Below are positions 22,881-37,200 of a stretch of 64,000 nt of DNA, one piece after another (position 1 is the first letter of the stretch; each line of letters begins with the position of its first letter). The stretch covers positions 16,826,442 to 16,890,441 of the forward strand of contig NC_061813.1 of NCBI RefSeq assembly GCF_021462225.1, read 5' to 3'. The notes beneath the pieces were generated by a model. It was given only the letters and a program-made list of their open reading frames with translations. It did not search any database and was not told where the DNA came from. The stretch comes from Girardinichthys multiradiatus (taxonomy: Eukaryota > Chordata > Actinopteri > Cyprinodontiformes > Goodeidae). A program made the translations under genes and the position numbers.

Positions 22881-24150
22881 TTTTTTGGCCGTATCAAAAT
22901 TGATGTATTTCACAAAACTGCAATGAAAAGACTTTTCGCTTCACACGAGTCACGTGATCAATAACTGGATGTTACTACTGGCGAAAAAGACGAAGAAGAC
23001 AACAGGAAGTTGTAGGAGGAACAAGTGTGAACAAACTTATTCACGTGTGATTTTAATTGCATTTTTTATTTAATGGAAGCACCACAATTGTGAAATTGTG
23101 TTTTTTCTGCATTTGGCACAAACGTTTGTGCACATTTGTAATGGAAATGCAGCTTTTGTCTGGCAATTTAAAAGACGAGCCTGGGTTGCCAGGAAAATGG
23201 CACTTGCATGATTGCCTTGTGTTGAGTGTAAAATTTGGTGCAGGGAATGGATGTAAACAGATGATTGTAGGTTGAAAAAGAACAAGAAAGACAGATTTAT
23301 CAGATCAAAATTTAAGATATGTTAAACCTTTGTTAAAAAATCTACAATTATAAGATTGTATCCTTTCTTTTTGTCTCAATAAGTGATCATAAAAATCCCA
23401 AATTAAGACATGACATTAAAATTTTTTCAACATTTTGCAAAATAAGTTTTATTTTATTTGTCCAATTGTTCTTTCCATCTCTCCTGTTCCTGGTCCGCCA
23501 TGAAACTTCTTCCATAGTGGGTAATGTGAATGAACTGAGTCTCTCGGGTGTCGTGGCCCTCTCTCTTGCCTTGCAGGCAAATCTTCAGCAGCCACTCAGA
23601 CAGGACCAAAGTCTACAGCAGTCTGTGGGGGCAAAAAAACAGGACGATGTAAAAGGATGATGATGGGTTTCATCTTGGACTTAGAAGATTGCATCGACCA
23701 GCGCATGTGGAGCATGGCAGAGCAGGGAGAGTGCTACCCGGCCAAGGCAGAGCATTCTTGACAGTGCTTTATTTTGGATTCACAAGGACTTGACATATGC
23801 CTCAAATTGTTTGGTCTCAACGCGCAGCAGATCCACGCTCCACTGTGATCGGAGACAGGGGTCCGCTGTCTGCTGCTGAGGCTGTGTGTCTGTGTCAAGA
23901 ATGCAAGACTCAATTCGTGTGTGTTGGCGTTTACAGTGCATATGTTGCTGTTTTGCATGCATGATGTCAAGCATAAATGGCAATATGTGACATTTGCCAT
24001 TTCCTGCTCATGCAACTTGATCATCTGTCGTTTAGTTGCCGTTGATGGGCAGTCTCTGTTCTCTAACACAAAACAAAGTACACAACTACTACTATTTATA
24101 ATCATACCGCAATGCAAACAATTATTAAAAGCAGATTAACTGATCTGTCT
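22881..24150. other. Intergenic, no gene seen
   Basis: 22940-23040 holds 'GAGTCACGTGATCAATAACT' and an ETS-like 'ACAGGAAGT'; this could be the edge of an unidentified repeat. Short overlapping open frames at 23734-24117 show no domain. Confidence 0.4.
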
Positions 24151-25165
24151 ACAGTACTGCGAAGTGTTTGTCTCCACACAGATTTATTTTGCCTTTGAAT
24201 TTTTTGTCACACCCAAATATTTCATATAGCCAAAAAATTTAACATGAGACAAAAATAACCAGAGCAAACATAAAAAGTAGATTAAGAGAGAAAAGATATT
24301 CCAACTATCATCAGCTTGTGTGAAAAAGAAAGTGCCCCTAAACCTGAAAACTCATTGTTGCTATCCTTGGCGGCATAAAATACTGATAAGTGTTTACAAT
24401 AACTGGCAATGAGTCTTACATCACTGTTGAGGACTTTTGGCCCACTCTTCTTTGCAAAATTACTGAAATTCAACTACATTGGAGGATTGCTGTGCATGAA
24501 CAACATGTTTAAGGTCATGCCACAGCATCTTAATCAAATATAAGTCTAGACTTTAACAAAGCAACTCCAAATGGTTTTTTTGAGCCACTCAGAGTTGAAT
24601 TTACTGGTGTGCTTTGGTGCAATATTCTGCTGCATAACACAAATGTGTTTGAGCTAGATTGTACAAGGTAATGGCAGAAATTCAATTTTTTAAATTTTTC
24701 TGCTAGAAAACACAATTTGTGGTTCCATCAGTTATGCCAAGTCATTCAGGTCTTGCAGTCCCATAGCAGTCCAAGATCATCACACCACCACCACGCTGTC
24801 TGTCAAAATGAGTTTCTTTTTGTGAAATGCTGTGCTAATATTTCACCAAATGTAATGGTATACACATTGTCCAGAAAGTTTCAATTTGTTCTGTCAGTCC
24901 ACAAAGTATTTTCCAAATGTGTTACTTTTTGAGATCATTTAGCCTACTTCATGTTGTCCAACAGGTTCTATTTAAGTGATTTATCAAAAGATACTAAAAG
25001 CCAGGTTTTGTGAACATATCTGATGAATCTTGACTCATTTTAGAAAAACAAAATTAACATGGATAACCATGATCTTAGCTGACTAGTCATCAGATACAGC
25101 TAAACAACACAGTTAGACTAATGCCTTGTAAAAGGCCCTTTTTTATATACTGTTAGCGCTTTCTT
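24151..25165 (-). pseudogene. Tc1/mariner-like remnant
   Basis: 'TTAAGGTCATGCCACAGCAT', 'AATGGTTTTTTTGAGCCACT', 'CAGAGTTGAATTTACTGGTG', 'ATCATCACACCACCACCACG' and 'CTGTCAGTCCACAAAGTATT' are, in this order and orientation, the minus-strand transposase region of a fish Tc1/mariner family that is usually bounded by 'TTTTTCACAC' ends. 'AGGTTCTATTTAAGTGATTT' near 24965 is the usual sequence upstream of its start codon. Heavily mutated. Confidence 0.65.
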
Positions 25166-27250
25166 GCCTAAGATATTTTGTACAAAGACACTAAATTTGA
25201 ATTTAGAACTGCTAGATAATCTTGAATGGAGAAAACGCTTTATGGCAGAGCTCAACAATTTCTTGTAATTTTGACGCACAGTCATGTGGTGATCCAAGCA
25301 TAAGCTTTTAAGATCATGTGTGCATTTGAACTATTTACAGTAAAATATTTAAGACAATTAAATAATTTTTAATTTACACTTTCCTGAAAATCAAAATTCT
25401 TGATGATTTTTAGTGTGTTGAACATGCTATGATATGGACGGTATAAGTCAGTGACATAACCAGATGGATGAATGTGAAAGGGATTCAGTGACCTATTTGT
25501 AAAATAAAGTGTAAAACCAAGACCTGCCAGCAGAGGAAAGGAAATTATGGTTGGACTGAATGAAACAGCTTTTTGTTAAACACCATTGAAAGGATTACAA
25601 TAAAATTCTTCAAAACCTGCAATGCAGCAAAAAAAAAAAAAGGGGGCAGAAAAGAGGAAACAAATACAACCTGGCCAGTGAAAGCAGGATTATTGTCATT
25701 TAGATTAAGGATTGATTATCTGTCACATTAGTGCTTTAATTTAGTAATTGTAATATCAGTATTAGTAATCATTATTAGCCTAAATGCTACAGAGTGAAGA
25801 TCTTGTCATCATGTACCAAGGTGGCGTGCTGCAGAGATAAATAAAGAATGACTTGTATTACCCTGGAGCAAAGTGCTAATCAAGGCTGTCCCCTAACTCC
25901 AATCTAATTGTCCACGTCCAGCTGATCAGCCAAAGGAGCCCCTTTTACACAGCACTTACTGAGATCATTGGTTTGAGAAATTATCCAGTGAACTGTGCTA
26001 ACTCAGATATGATAGGGTAGCCATTTAATAGCATTTGGGGGATGGTTTCATTGATGTCTGTTGCAACGCTAATTGTAGTTAATTTACTGTGAAGCCTTTC
26101 CCGAGCTTGCAGTTGTTTGAGGGGTGCACCCATAATGGCTTTAAAGCTTGCATTTTATCAATGTAAGTAGGAGAAAGGGAGCAAAATCGCAGGTTCGAGA
26201 TTGCAAAGGTTGATCATTTCTGGAACATTAAAAATGCTGATAGTTTTAGAAATTATCCATGATAGGTACAGGTCTCAGATTCAAAGTAGAATCCAACTCA
26301 AAGAAACGGTTTAATGCTTTTTATCAATTTAAATAAGGTTTTTCTGGTTTGCTTCGTCCTCGCTTATTTAAAGGAAGACACATTGTGAGGAACGACAAAC
26401 CACAAGCGGTGCATTCATAGGTGACATTAACTTGCCGGTTTACTCAAGCATACAACATAGCACTTGCAAACGTTACACAATCATTCTATGAATGGCCTTC
26501 TTGTTGGATACTTATTAATCTTCTCTGTGCCCGTGCCATCAGCTCTAAGGGTGTGTAATGACTTGTGACGAAGGCTGTGCTCTGTTCTTAATGTGGGCCT
26601 ACTGGGATCACCCCCATCCGTGAACACCAGGCTGTCCACTCATCAGTTCCAAAGGACAAACGTCTCCTTCCTCGTTCAAAATGCAGTAGCTATACTGTAT
26701 ACTACAATTACACTACGTTGTTTCTATTTGCTACCAGTGAGATGTCTGACCACTGCTGATGTAAAGAACATGAAATTGTTTCAACACTTCTCCAAACTTA
26801 CATTACATTCTTTTACCTTAAAATATTCCTGGTCTCCTGACTTTGTCTCAAAATTTACTATTTTCTTCCTTCCATCAATCCAAAAGAAGTCCTATTATTG
26901 CCTCAGTTGCTCTCCAGGCGAACTTGTCACCTCTGTGTTACCTCTGGGTTTGCCCTGCTCTCCAAGCCCTGGCTCTTCCAAGCCCCACATTATTCCATTT
27001 AAACTTCAATCCTATTTACGGCCTATCCTTCCCCTCGCCAGCCCGAGGCAGTCAAACAATTCATCCAGCAGACTTCATGTCATCCAGGCCCTGTCATAAA
27101 AGCCTCTGTTGGGATATGTGTCCAGGAGAAGTGTATGTTTGCCAGTGTGTTGCATTTCAGTGTTTGTGGGTGGGTTGTATGAGACTGCTTGATGAAAACA
27201 GAATGTTTGTATAAGTATGACTTTATGATGGCTCAGGGAAAATACAGAAT
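25166..27250. other. Intergenic, no gene supported
   Basis: The longest plus-strand frame of the region (26593-27099, 168 codons) has low-complexity Ser/Leu/Pro composition, no recognisable domain and no splice signals that I can defend. A short poly-A followed by G run lies at 25630-25647. 25740-26000 is composed like a conserved non-coding element, but this cannot be tested here. Confidence 0.4.
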
Positions 27251-27257
27251 AGTGACT

Positions 27258-28512
27258 TTCAATATTCACACCCCTTGGACGTTTCCACTTTTTTTCAAAA
27301 TAAAAACACAAAGTTCAATTTATTTGTTTGGATTTTAAATGATAGACCAACACAAAGTATCACATAAATGAAGTGTCAGGTAAAGCATTGATGGTTCACA
27401 ATACATTTTATAGTAAAAATCTGGCATTTATTTGCATTCGGCACAACTCAGCCAGTACTTTGATGCAATTGCAAGTCTTGTGAGGTATGTCTTCACCAGC
27501 ATTACACATCTGAAGAATGAAATGTTTGCTAGTTCTTAATCCCAGTCAGATTGGATGGGTAGCATCTGTGAACATAATTTTATTTACATATGGGTTATAA
27601 TTGGGCCATTTTAACACATAACTATGGTTTGCTCTAAACCGTTCTATTATAGCTCTTAGTGTATGTTCAGAGTCATTGTCATACTGGAAGGTACATCCCT
27701 CCCAGTCGCTAATCTTCAAATCTAGCAAACTTCCTTGCAGCATTGTCCTGCATTTGACTCCATCAGCACCGAAGAGCTTTCCTATTCGTGCTGAACAAAA
27801 GCAACCCCTCAACATAATGCTGCCACCACCATGTCTCACCGTGGGGAAGATGTGTTCAGGGGAATGTGCCGTGTTGGTTTTCACATAGGACTTTACATGT
27901 AAGCCAAAACTTTATTTTTCAAGTTTTCTCATATGACCAGAGCACTTACTTCCACTTGTTTGCTGTGTCCACTATATCTTGTGACAAACTGCAGGGGTGA
28001 CGTCTTACAGTTTTCTTTCAACTTCTTCGGACATAAAGGCCAGATTTGTGGTATAAACAACTTAATAATTTTTGTGTTGACAGATTGTCTCACATATGCC
28101 ACAGATCTCTGCAGCTCCTTCAGAGATACCATAAGCATCTTGGATGTTTGGGAGTATGGCCATGTATTGGTGCCTCTGTAGTTTTGCCAGGTCCAGCTGA
28201 TGGACTGAACAGTGTTCTGCAAGATGTTCAAACCTAGGGATACTGTTTATAGTCCTTGGTATTGATAATGGTGTTTCTTCATATATTATTGTAATTATAC
28301 ACAGGTAGATCCTGTATACGAATTAGGTGACTTCTGAAGGTAACTGGGTGCACTGAATTTTATTTAAGGATTTCAACGTTTAAGATTATTTATAAGAAAA
28401 AAATAATTTTCCTTCCACTATACAATCATTGCCTACTTTGTGTTGGTCACATACAATCCCAGGGAAATACATTAAGCTTTAGTGAAGGGTGTAAATACTT
28501 TTAAGGTACTAT
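27258..28512 (-). pseudogene. Tc1-like transposon remnant with both ends
   Basis: Inverted ends of about 110 bp are visible. The left end runs from 'TATTCACACCCCTTGGACGT' through 'GATAGACCAACACAAAGTAT'. The right end runs from 'CCTACTTTGTGTTGGTCACA' to 'GTGTAAATACTTTTAAGGTA'. The minus strand reads transposase pieces: 'PTVRHGGGSIMLRGCF' (27840-27780), 'CTFQYDNDSEHT' and 'LKWPNYNPYVN', where N-P-x-E is degraded. N-terminal pieces 'LKELQRSVAYVRQSVNTKII' and 'HSKQVEVSALVI' lie at 28231-27929. Several frames are needed, so it is inactive. Confidence 0.75.
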
Positions 28513-31500
28513 ACTTGCTTGTTTACATTTAAAAGTGCAAGTGGGTTTAATGGAGGTAAAGCGGCAGAGGATGAAGGTTAAAAAAGTGTTAAAGTTCAGA
28601 AGAGAGGAACAGTAACAGACAGTGCATTATCAGAAACTGGAAACTACGTGAAAGGAACAGAGATGCTGGGATTGAGCACGAGCTGTCAGCTTGTGGCTTA
28701 ACATATTTTCCCTGTTGACTTCTCCTCTCATCCCAATTTGTGCCCTGGTGGAACCTCCTGCATCAGCAGAAACGAGGTGGTGGGGAAGAGGTAGGATAAA
28801 AGGTCTGCCCATCATCGTCCTCCTTTCCCCTGTTTTTTTTGTTCCCTGTTGTTGTTTTCTTCTTGTCTTTTTTACATTGCATCTCCCTCCAATTAACACC
28901 GGGGGATGCTCCTAATGAGCCGCTGCAGCGATGTTTGAGGCGAGGCTTTTGTGGTGCGCCGAAGTCAAGGGGTGCTGGTGATACGGTGAGAAAGGCAAGA
29001 CAGGGGATAATGTGAGGATGGATTGACAAGCACGAGGAGGCATTAGGCAAATGGCATCATTAAAAAGTGCAGTTACCTGAGCCAGGCTTCATGTGGTGTC
29101 AGATGAGGGAGAAGAGCGAGAGAGACAGGGCAAAAGGGAGAAGCACATTGGGGCTTAGCGCCTCCAGCTTCGCTGCTCTGGTAATTTTGATCTTCTTGCT
29201 CTTCTTCTCCTGTTTAATATACTCCACCTCTTTACTGGAGGCCTGTTCATGAGACAGAGACTGGAGATAAGGTGCAGTATTTGTGGTATGCCCTTTTGAT
29301 GAGACAAGCTTATGTGTGTGAACGTGTGTGATCAGCTAACATTTACAGATTTGTTATAATTTTTGTCCTTAATAAAACTGATCACTGCGCACGATTTAAT
29401 TGAATGTGTTTAGTCATGAACCCATTGCCCAATAGCAACTAACAGTAATCAGAGGCTGTGTGTGTGTGCCAGTTTCAATGTATGACAATGCATTGTGCAG
29501 GTGCTGAATTAGACAAGTGTGTGTGTTTCAGTACCTGTGACCGTCCCCTGTTGGTCCTCTTTGTAAATGGCAGCAAAAGCAGCCAAGGAGAAAAGGGAAT
29601 GTGGACTCATTTGACTGCAGCGATTCCTGCTGATGTGCCTCTGGCAGCCAGTTATGGCACACACACACACACACAAGTGCCCATATTCCCCACTTCTTAA
29701 AATTAAATGTTTCCAAAGCTGACTAACCTGTTAGTTGCCATTTACAATGTGACAGCTTAAATTTGCATATTTGAAGAAAGTAAATTGTGAATCCTCTCTA
29801 AAAATAGCTTTTTATGTATAAACTTTTACTACACTGAGTAATGCAGGGTGTAAATTAACTTTAATGTCATGTTGGTTCACTGGCCCACGTCTGTCGTTTT
29901 TAAATCAAGGAAGTTTTTTAAATTTAGGAAGCAAAAAAAAAAAAAGAGACAAACCGTTTCAAGTAGTGTGTTTATTTCACACGTCACATTTAATTAAAAA
30001 AATAAACCAAAATTTCATGTATATTCTGCTTCATATGAATGTTCTCTCCTTTTCGCCACTATTTCTGTTTTATTTTGTTCGCTGGTGGAGGTTTTTCTCT
30101 TCCGTTTCAAATTCCCACATCATTTGACACACAACAGATGCTCGGACTGTTAAAAATGAAGTAATACAAGTGTCTCAGGGTAAGCAGGATAAGTAGCAAC
30201 ACATGCCTCCATACCTGAAGCCATTGTGCTGTCAGAGCATATTTCAGCTGCTGGACTTGGGGTTTTACGTCATCACACCAACCATGTGGACTTAGTATGT
30301 TTTAAGAAAATAAGTAACAGCCTTTAGCAACTGGAAGCTGATGAGATTATTTCTCATCAGGACTCAGGCTTCCACTAATGGTACAATTTTGGTATTACAA
30401 TATTCTTTGGTATTTATTGCACACCTTAAAATATGATGGACACTAACAAAATATATTTACAACATTCCTCCTCCAGCCAGACAAAAGTAAATAAAATTAC
30501 ATCATTATTTAGGTTTTTACAAATAAAATAATTGTTACTTGATATAATGTGTGTGACTCCTGGGCTAGTTCAGGAATTGAAAAAAGCTGCCATTTTCTTT
30601 ATAGATCTGGTTGACACATTTTATTGGGATTTTTGGTCAAATACATTTTCAGTTTTAAAACCTGATTATTTAGCCCTAATCCAGCCTCACCAACTATTTT
30701 CAATACCTAATACCACTGCAACCAGTCATGTGTGAGAGCTACTGTATAATCAGTCGTTTGGGCATTCCAATGCCTAAGAAACACACAGTTGGTGACACAA
30801 ATTACAAGCTCTGATGGCATGTGTACCAGCTTTTTATGTGTTGTGTGTCTGAGTGTATCAGTTTCACCTGCAGAGGTCCACAATTGCAGATGAAACTGTT
30901 TCTCATTCCAAACACAAATTAGATTCTTGCACCGAGCGACCAGGAACCAGGGAAATGTTGCTTTTATGATTGTCACAGATCAACAGCTAGCTCATTCCCT
31001 GGAACAATGAATGAATAATGAAATAAATAAAACCGATGCCTTCAAATCCATAAACCTATCTAATTGGCTCATAGGAGAAATGGAGAGCAGTTAAGGTCTC
31101 ACTTTCTCAGCATTCCACCATTATGTAAATTTAGCCAATCAAATTGCTGCCATTGAGACGCTTTGTAATAGAGTTGATAAGCTAGGCGGTTTTGAATTAG
31201 CCATAAAGGAGTCATATAAATGGATAAATTCAACCTGCCATATTTTAACCCGGTGAACTTAATTTTACTCTGAAGTGACACTGCTTCAAACATATGATGT
31301 TCATGGACCTATCCATGTTTGGTGGGAGTTTATTTTTATTTTTGACAGTGGGGAAGGATTTGAGGCTAATCCACTTTGCAGTCTTTGGGAAAAAAATAGC
31401 CATTACAAAAAAATACTTTATGGGTCTTTTAAGGTTTTTTTTAGGAAATTGAATAAAGCAGCAATTATTCCTACTGCTGCCAACATTGTATATTGATTAT

Positions 31501-32809
31501 TACTGTTATAATAATGTATAACATTTGTTTATTTGTTGTTTTTCTTTGTTATTTTAACTTGACACAAAGGCTTATGCAAAAGGCTTGGCTGCTTACTCTC
31601 ACAGAATAGTATTACTTTAAAAGTAATAAGTGGTGCAGCTTTATTTTTCTCAAATTGACTATTTGTGTTTTTTGCACCAAAAATTTTTTCCATATCGCAG
31701 ACTTTTCTCTATTTTAAACAGAGATACAATAAAATATTTCTTTTAGCCACCTGGGGAGCAGTGCACAGCGTCATGTGGGGCAGTGCTGGAAAGCTGGAGA
31801 AAACTGTGCTAATACTGGATACTGTTGACTCTGACACTTTTTTGGCTTCACATAAAACAGATTTTACACTGCAGGAACAGCCTGATGGAGACTTTTTGCA
31901 ATTTTGAAACTTTTTTTTTTTTTTTTAAAACCATGGCATTCATTAATAAAGGTAAACCACCCACACTTGGTAGTAGCAATGTAATGAGATCCAACTGTAT
32001 TTCAATCACACAATAGTTCTTTGTTTCTCACAAAGCAATTAACAAGTATACAATTTAGTATGACTTTGTTTTACTAAATAAGTAATGAAGTAGCCCACAC
32101 CACTTCTAAGTCATTTGTGTCAAAGGCAAGATGGGAATTTCTTTTAAGATTAATGTACCGCTCTTTGTCCATGTGCACAGACAACTTGGAGTTTTGTTGA
32201 AATAATGTGCATGTATTCATACTATATTAAAGCTCAGCTGCAGTTTTCTCTACAGCCTCACAGTGGCTGATGAGACACTGGTTCATACACCAAGGACGTA
32301 AAAAAGAAAATAACTGTACAACGAAGAAACAACGAAGTCATTTCACAACAGAATATCAATGCAGGTTTTGTTTCTTATTGTCCCTAAGTTATAAATTACC
32401 CACACTGTGAAAAACAGCACATCTCTCCTTATTGTATTTCTTTAAGCTTTGTTGTTTTCCTTTTCTGCTGAGGCCCCACCCTCTGACGAAAACAATTATT
32501 GACTCTGTCGGCATTCACCGTCAGCCCTGTCACACAAATCTGGGTTGCACACAGATGTGCTTCGAGACCCATAGTGGATCCTGATGGGTAGAAACAGATG
32601 ACAACATTTACACCATAGGTTTTGCTGTTGAGCAAACAGTAGAGCGTAGTAGGAGATATAAATTAGGCATTATGTACTATTAAAAAATATTAAAGATTAA
32701 ATATTAAATTTCAACTACCTAATGAGGCTGATGTTGACATTCAGTTTGCAGCTTTTCATTCACAGTTCACAAGTCTAATGCACAGAGTGGTCAAACCTAG
32801 ACAGAAAAA
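28513..32809. other. Intergenic, no gene seen
   Basis: Short simple repeats only: a CA run at 29660-29676, poly-A at 29933-29945 and poly-T at 31911-31926. None of the 60-95 codon frames shows a known domain. Confidence 0.45.
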
Positions 32810-33000
32810 ATTTCCATTGCTCCCATCCATCCCTCAATGTTTAACACATGCTGCTTCCTTGCAGAATCATAGGAGACCCCAGTGGTCAGTGGGTGAGAGG
32901 TAGGTTTACATCCTGGACGGGTCACCAGTTCTTTAAGGGGGAACAGAGATACACACAGGACAAACAACATTACAAACACACACTGCACTACTAACAGATT
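32810..33000 (-). mobile_element. Degraded tRNA-SINE body fragment
   Basis: 'CCATCCATCCCTCAATG', 'CTGCTTCCTTGC', 'CATCCTGGACGGGTCACCAG' and 'ACACAGGACAAACAACATTA' follow the order of the minus-strand SINE body at 12796-13034, with much divergence and no clear tRNA head. Confidence 0.45.
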
Positions 33001-33239
33001 CTTTAAACACAATTTATGTTTTTTTGTCTTGCCATTCACCCCTAGACCGTGGAAATGTCAGCTATGGATAATTCTAGTGTTTGCAATAGGCCCCTCGTAC
33101 TTACTGTCAAAAAAACTTACATTTTAGCACATCCTAAAATATATCCTCATTTTATCTCAGATGTCAAACACTTAGCTGCTATATTCAGAAGGAAAGAGTA
33201 ATAATAGTTTCTTCTCTGACTCTGGTCATCTTTAAATGG

Positions 33240-34232
33240 AATCTGTCAAGTAAATCCCACATTGAACAGGTTTCCATCACTTCTTTCACCTCCTCAATAT
33301 TACCAAAATTATAAATAACCCGTTTTAGAGTGATGCCGAAAAACTAGTCCATTTTCGTTAATCCAAGGCGGGACAGCTGTAATACTTTATGATCAAGGAG
33401 TCCAAAATATTCACAAGAAAGTTCTAAACTTATACAAAACGCTGCAGTGAGAATTCTGATGAGAATTAAAAGAAGAGATCATATTTCTCTTGTTTTAACT
33501 TCTCTTCATTGGCTCCCTCCACATAATTATACTTCTTACATATAAAGTCAAGCTCCATTTTGTATTGGATATCTGATAGTTTCATACGTTCCCAAGAGAG
33601 CACTTCACTCTTAGACTGCAGGGTTACTGGTGGTTCCTAGAGTTTCAGGAGACAGATCTTTCCTCTACCTGGAGTTAGCTCTCAGTTTTGTCAATGAGAC
33701 AGACAACCTGTCTATTGCTCAAAACAGCTTTAAAGTTTCCTTTTTAATAAAGCATATAGTAAATGTTGCTTAGGTTATCTTGAGGTATCTCTGTAGTAGA
33801 GTGAAGAAAGGTATATCCTCAGCAGCCTAAGTACATATAATCACCTACCCTAACTAACATGACACTGTTTCCTCTTCACTTTCCCCACCATCATGCTCAC
33901 TATGAAGGATTTCTGCAAGGTCAGCATGCAGTGAACTGTCCACTATCACCATATGCTTGCTCAGGATGGGGATTTCTGTAAAGTCAGTGACCCGATGCAT
34001 TCGGCTGGATTTTCTTTGATAGAAAGCTTTTTACCACAACAAACTGAACTTGAAAGCACTTTTTAAAATTACATCTGATTGAAAGAAACATAATTGACTT
34101 TGAATGATTGGATTGAATTAAAATATACATTTCTGACTTTATATTAGATTGGTCTCTTTTGCAAAGTGTCTTAAGGGGACATTTGTTGTGAATTAGTGCC
34201 ATATAAATAAACTTTATTGAATTGAATTGACT
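33240..34232 (+). pseudogene. L2-like LINE 3' region
   Basis: Degraded RT C-terminal code is readable in places: 'ATTCTGATGAGAATTAAAAG', then a block equivalent to L-x-S-L-H-W-L-P near 33500-33520 ('CTTCTCTTCATTGGCTCCCT') and 'GTCAAGCTCCATTTTGTATT'. The 3' end is clear: 'GTGAATTAGTGCCATATAAA', 'TAAACTTTATTG' and the terminal ATTGA repeat (34218-34232), which is the usual 3' terminus of fish L2-type LINEs. The body between 33780 and 34100 is less certain. Confidence 0.6.
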
Positions 34233-37200
34233 TCTCTCTGCCTCTACCCTCATTTGTTTTATTTCACAGAAAACGGATGCCTTCACACTAAACCTATCAC
34301 AGAAAGGTCTAATCTGTTTGGCTGTCCTTGTTTGTCCTTCTGTCTGTCTGAAATTAGAAATAGTTGAGTGAGCACTGTAGCTTTGTCCCCCCTGACTTGC
34401 TGTTGTCCTATTTAGTGTTGTTACCTAACAATAGAACTCCACCATTTCCCCTTGGCCACTGTAAACTGCTGTTTGTGCTGCCCTTGTAGAGCACAAAGCC
34501 AGGCTACAGTCTATAGTTTGCTCTACTGTGGAAATGTCCTTCTGTGCGTTGTTTGTTTCTGTGGGAGACACTGACACAGATCCATGTTTGTGCTGGTGAG
34601 TATATATTAAAGTGGTGTGTTGAAGACCCCAATAGCCAATGTTTAAGGAAGACACAGATGTTACACTTATTGTGAGTCTTTTTATTTGATTTCTGCATAT
34701 GACTAAAATATGGTAGAAATACAATCAAACGTTTTCCACATTCAAATTGTAAGTCTAGCAGTGCTGGTAGTTATCAGCTCCTAAAGCCCATATTAGCGGG
34801 GCTAAGATAGAAGGTTATATTTCCATATGTTGACTGATCTTACTTTTTGGAAAAAATAAAGAAGCCCATTGTCATATTTACCCTTCCTTTCAGTTTGGTC
34901 TGTTTGTGAGAGAGAGACAAAATTCATGCACAGCATTATTTCACCTTTTGCAAAGCACAAAAATGGATATTGGGTTGTTAAAGGACTGTTGCAGCACCTT
35001 TAGCAGCAAATAAAAACACTTTTCAAAAATATTGCAATTTACTGAATATGAATAGTTTTTAGAGCTATTTCATGGGTATTTGTGCTTTTAGCTTGGGTTT
35101 CCTGCCTAACAAATTACTTTATTAAGGTTAGCCATTAAATAGTTTAATGTAGGAGTATTTTTATTTTGTTTTTTGTATATCAAAGAACAGGTTACTAAGC
35201 CCACCCCCTCATTTTGGACATATGAATGACATGTATTATTAGAATACATGTTTTTAAGGTGGTCCTGTGTTTTACTTAAATGTAAGTGTTTCAAGTCTAT
35301 GTACTGGTGGTGGTCATTTCATTCTTTCACCCTTCTGTACCTTTGCAGTTTCTGTCTTTTTGGCCGTCCAATGCTGGATGCTTTGTACCAAGAAAGGGAA
35401 GTTTTATACCTACCTTGACAACCCTTTTTTTAAGTACTTTGGACTGTGTGAGGAAGCCAGAGTACCCGGTGAGAACCCACGCATGCACAGGGAGAACATG
35501 CAAACTCCATGCAGAAAGACACCTGGGTGGGATTTGAACCCAGGACCTTCTTGCTGCAAGGCAACAGTGCTACCAACTGCTTCACCATACAGCCCCAGTT
35601 TGAAAGTGATTTAATTAAATTAATAAATATATAAATGAACAGTAATTTTTCTACGTCTGACACTGGACAGTCCAACACTGGTCAGAGCTCACGAGTTTCC
35701 TTTACTAATTCCTTTTTTTCCAGCTTTGATTAAGCAGATGAGTTTTAGGATGTGGAGTGAGCCACTTGTTCAACCTTGTCTTTAAATTGGACATTTCAGT
35801 TACTGTATAAATTAAATGTGGACAGCTTAGTCCACATTTAATTCCTCTTTCAACAGCTTATGTTACATGAGAGCATACAATGCCAAGACTGGAAACACAA
35901 ATCAGCTCATGCTTGATGTCTTACCAGTATGTACAATACTGCTTTTGTGTTTGTAGGTTTCAGAACTTTGTCAGTGATTCTGTATTGGCATAAATCAGAG
36001 TCAGTACCACCAACAAGGGGTTTATTGTACAATTATATTAATTTCTCAACAGTAGTACAAAGCCATAACCAGTGTCCTGACCTAGTTTTAGTGGTTAATC
36101 ATCATCCAATTCCCAGTAGACTCAATATAATTTAATTTGTATATAGCATTAATTTGTTGAACAGACCCCCTGTCATAACTACAAATATGTTTCATTAATT
36201 GGACACCTGCATGCCACCTCACTTCTGCTGACTTGTCTTTAACAGATGATATACTTCATAATGCAACAGGTTGTACAATACATCCTTGTTCACATTGACT
36301 TCCATTCTTGTTGCAGTGTATTTCATATTTCAATGACTGATGCGGACAAAAAAGCAGGGTTGTGACAGTGAATGTCTTTAGTGAGTCCTTGTCCCTTTTC
36401 ACCCTGCATCTGCAGAGCTTTGCCTCATTGTCTATATCAAGTCACTTTGTATGGTTTGTGCATATCTGCAGGCGGCACACCTTGCTCTACACATATCATT
36501 TGGTTTAGTGGCAGCAGACCCAGAGGTCTGAAATCACAGTCTTAGAAATGCACACAGACAAACACACAGATACATATTTGCCTCCTGAGGTCCCCTATCC
36601 CTTCTTTCATCTTTTATTCAAAAGCACTGAGGAGGAGTGAAAGAATTGGACAATCTAGTGTGAGTGACGAGTAGGAGAGCAAGCCAGTGTGTGTGTGTGT
36701 TTGTGTCTGGGGGTGGCAGAGGTGGCGAAGACACATTTGCGTACTCATCTTTTCATTTTCTCTCTTCTCTGTCTGCCACCAGCAGGGGGGCTCTCTAATC
36801 ATGTTTTTAGTAGTATTTACTAATGTTTCATTCATTAAGCTTCAGCAACCACAGGAGAGACATCATCCATCCTCTAAAGTGGAGGTTATTATCACCTTAA
36901 ATCATCTTGCAGGGTACCTGTTTGCTTGGCTGTCATGGGCCGATGGCGGCCAGCCCCAGTTAGCCCCCGAGGGGAAGAGCTGTCATTTTGCCCCCCTCTG
37001 TTTCTTTTCCTCTGCCACTCTTATTCTCTCATATTACTCTTAGCCATTTGTTGCTAGTCTTTTTCCTTTTTTGTATATATTTATTCACCAACTTGCAGTC
37101 CATGTATTTCATTTGGTCTTTTGAATTAGAATTATAGCAGTACATCCAACTGGCTCTTCAGCTGGATAGACAATAAATTACGCAATATTAACTTAAATTG

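Noticed and set aside
26593..27099. 168-codon plus-strand open frame, the longest unexplained frame in the gene-free interval
   Set aside because: Ser/Leu/Pro-rich with no domain, no convincing splice sites or promoter, and overlapped by another frame of similar length. Most likely chance.
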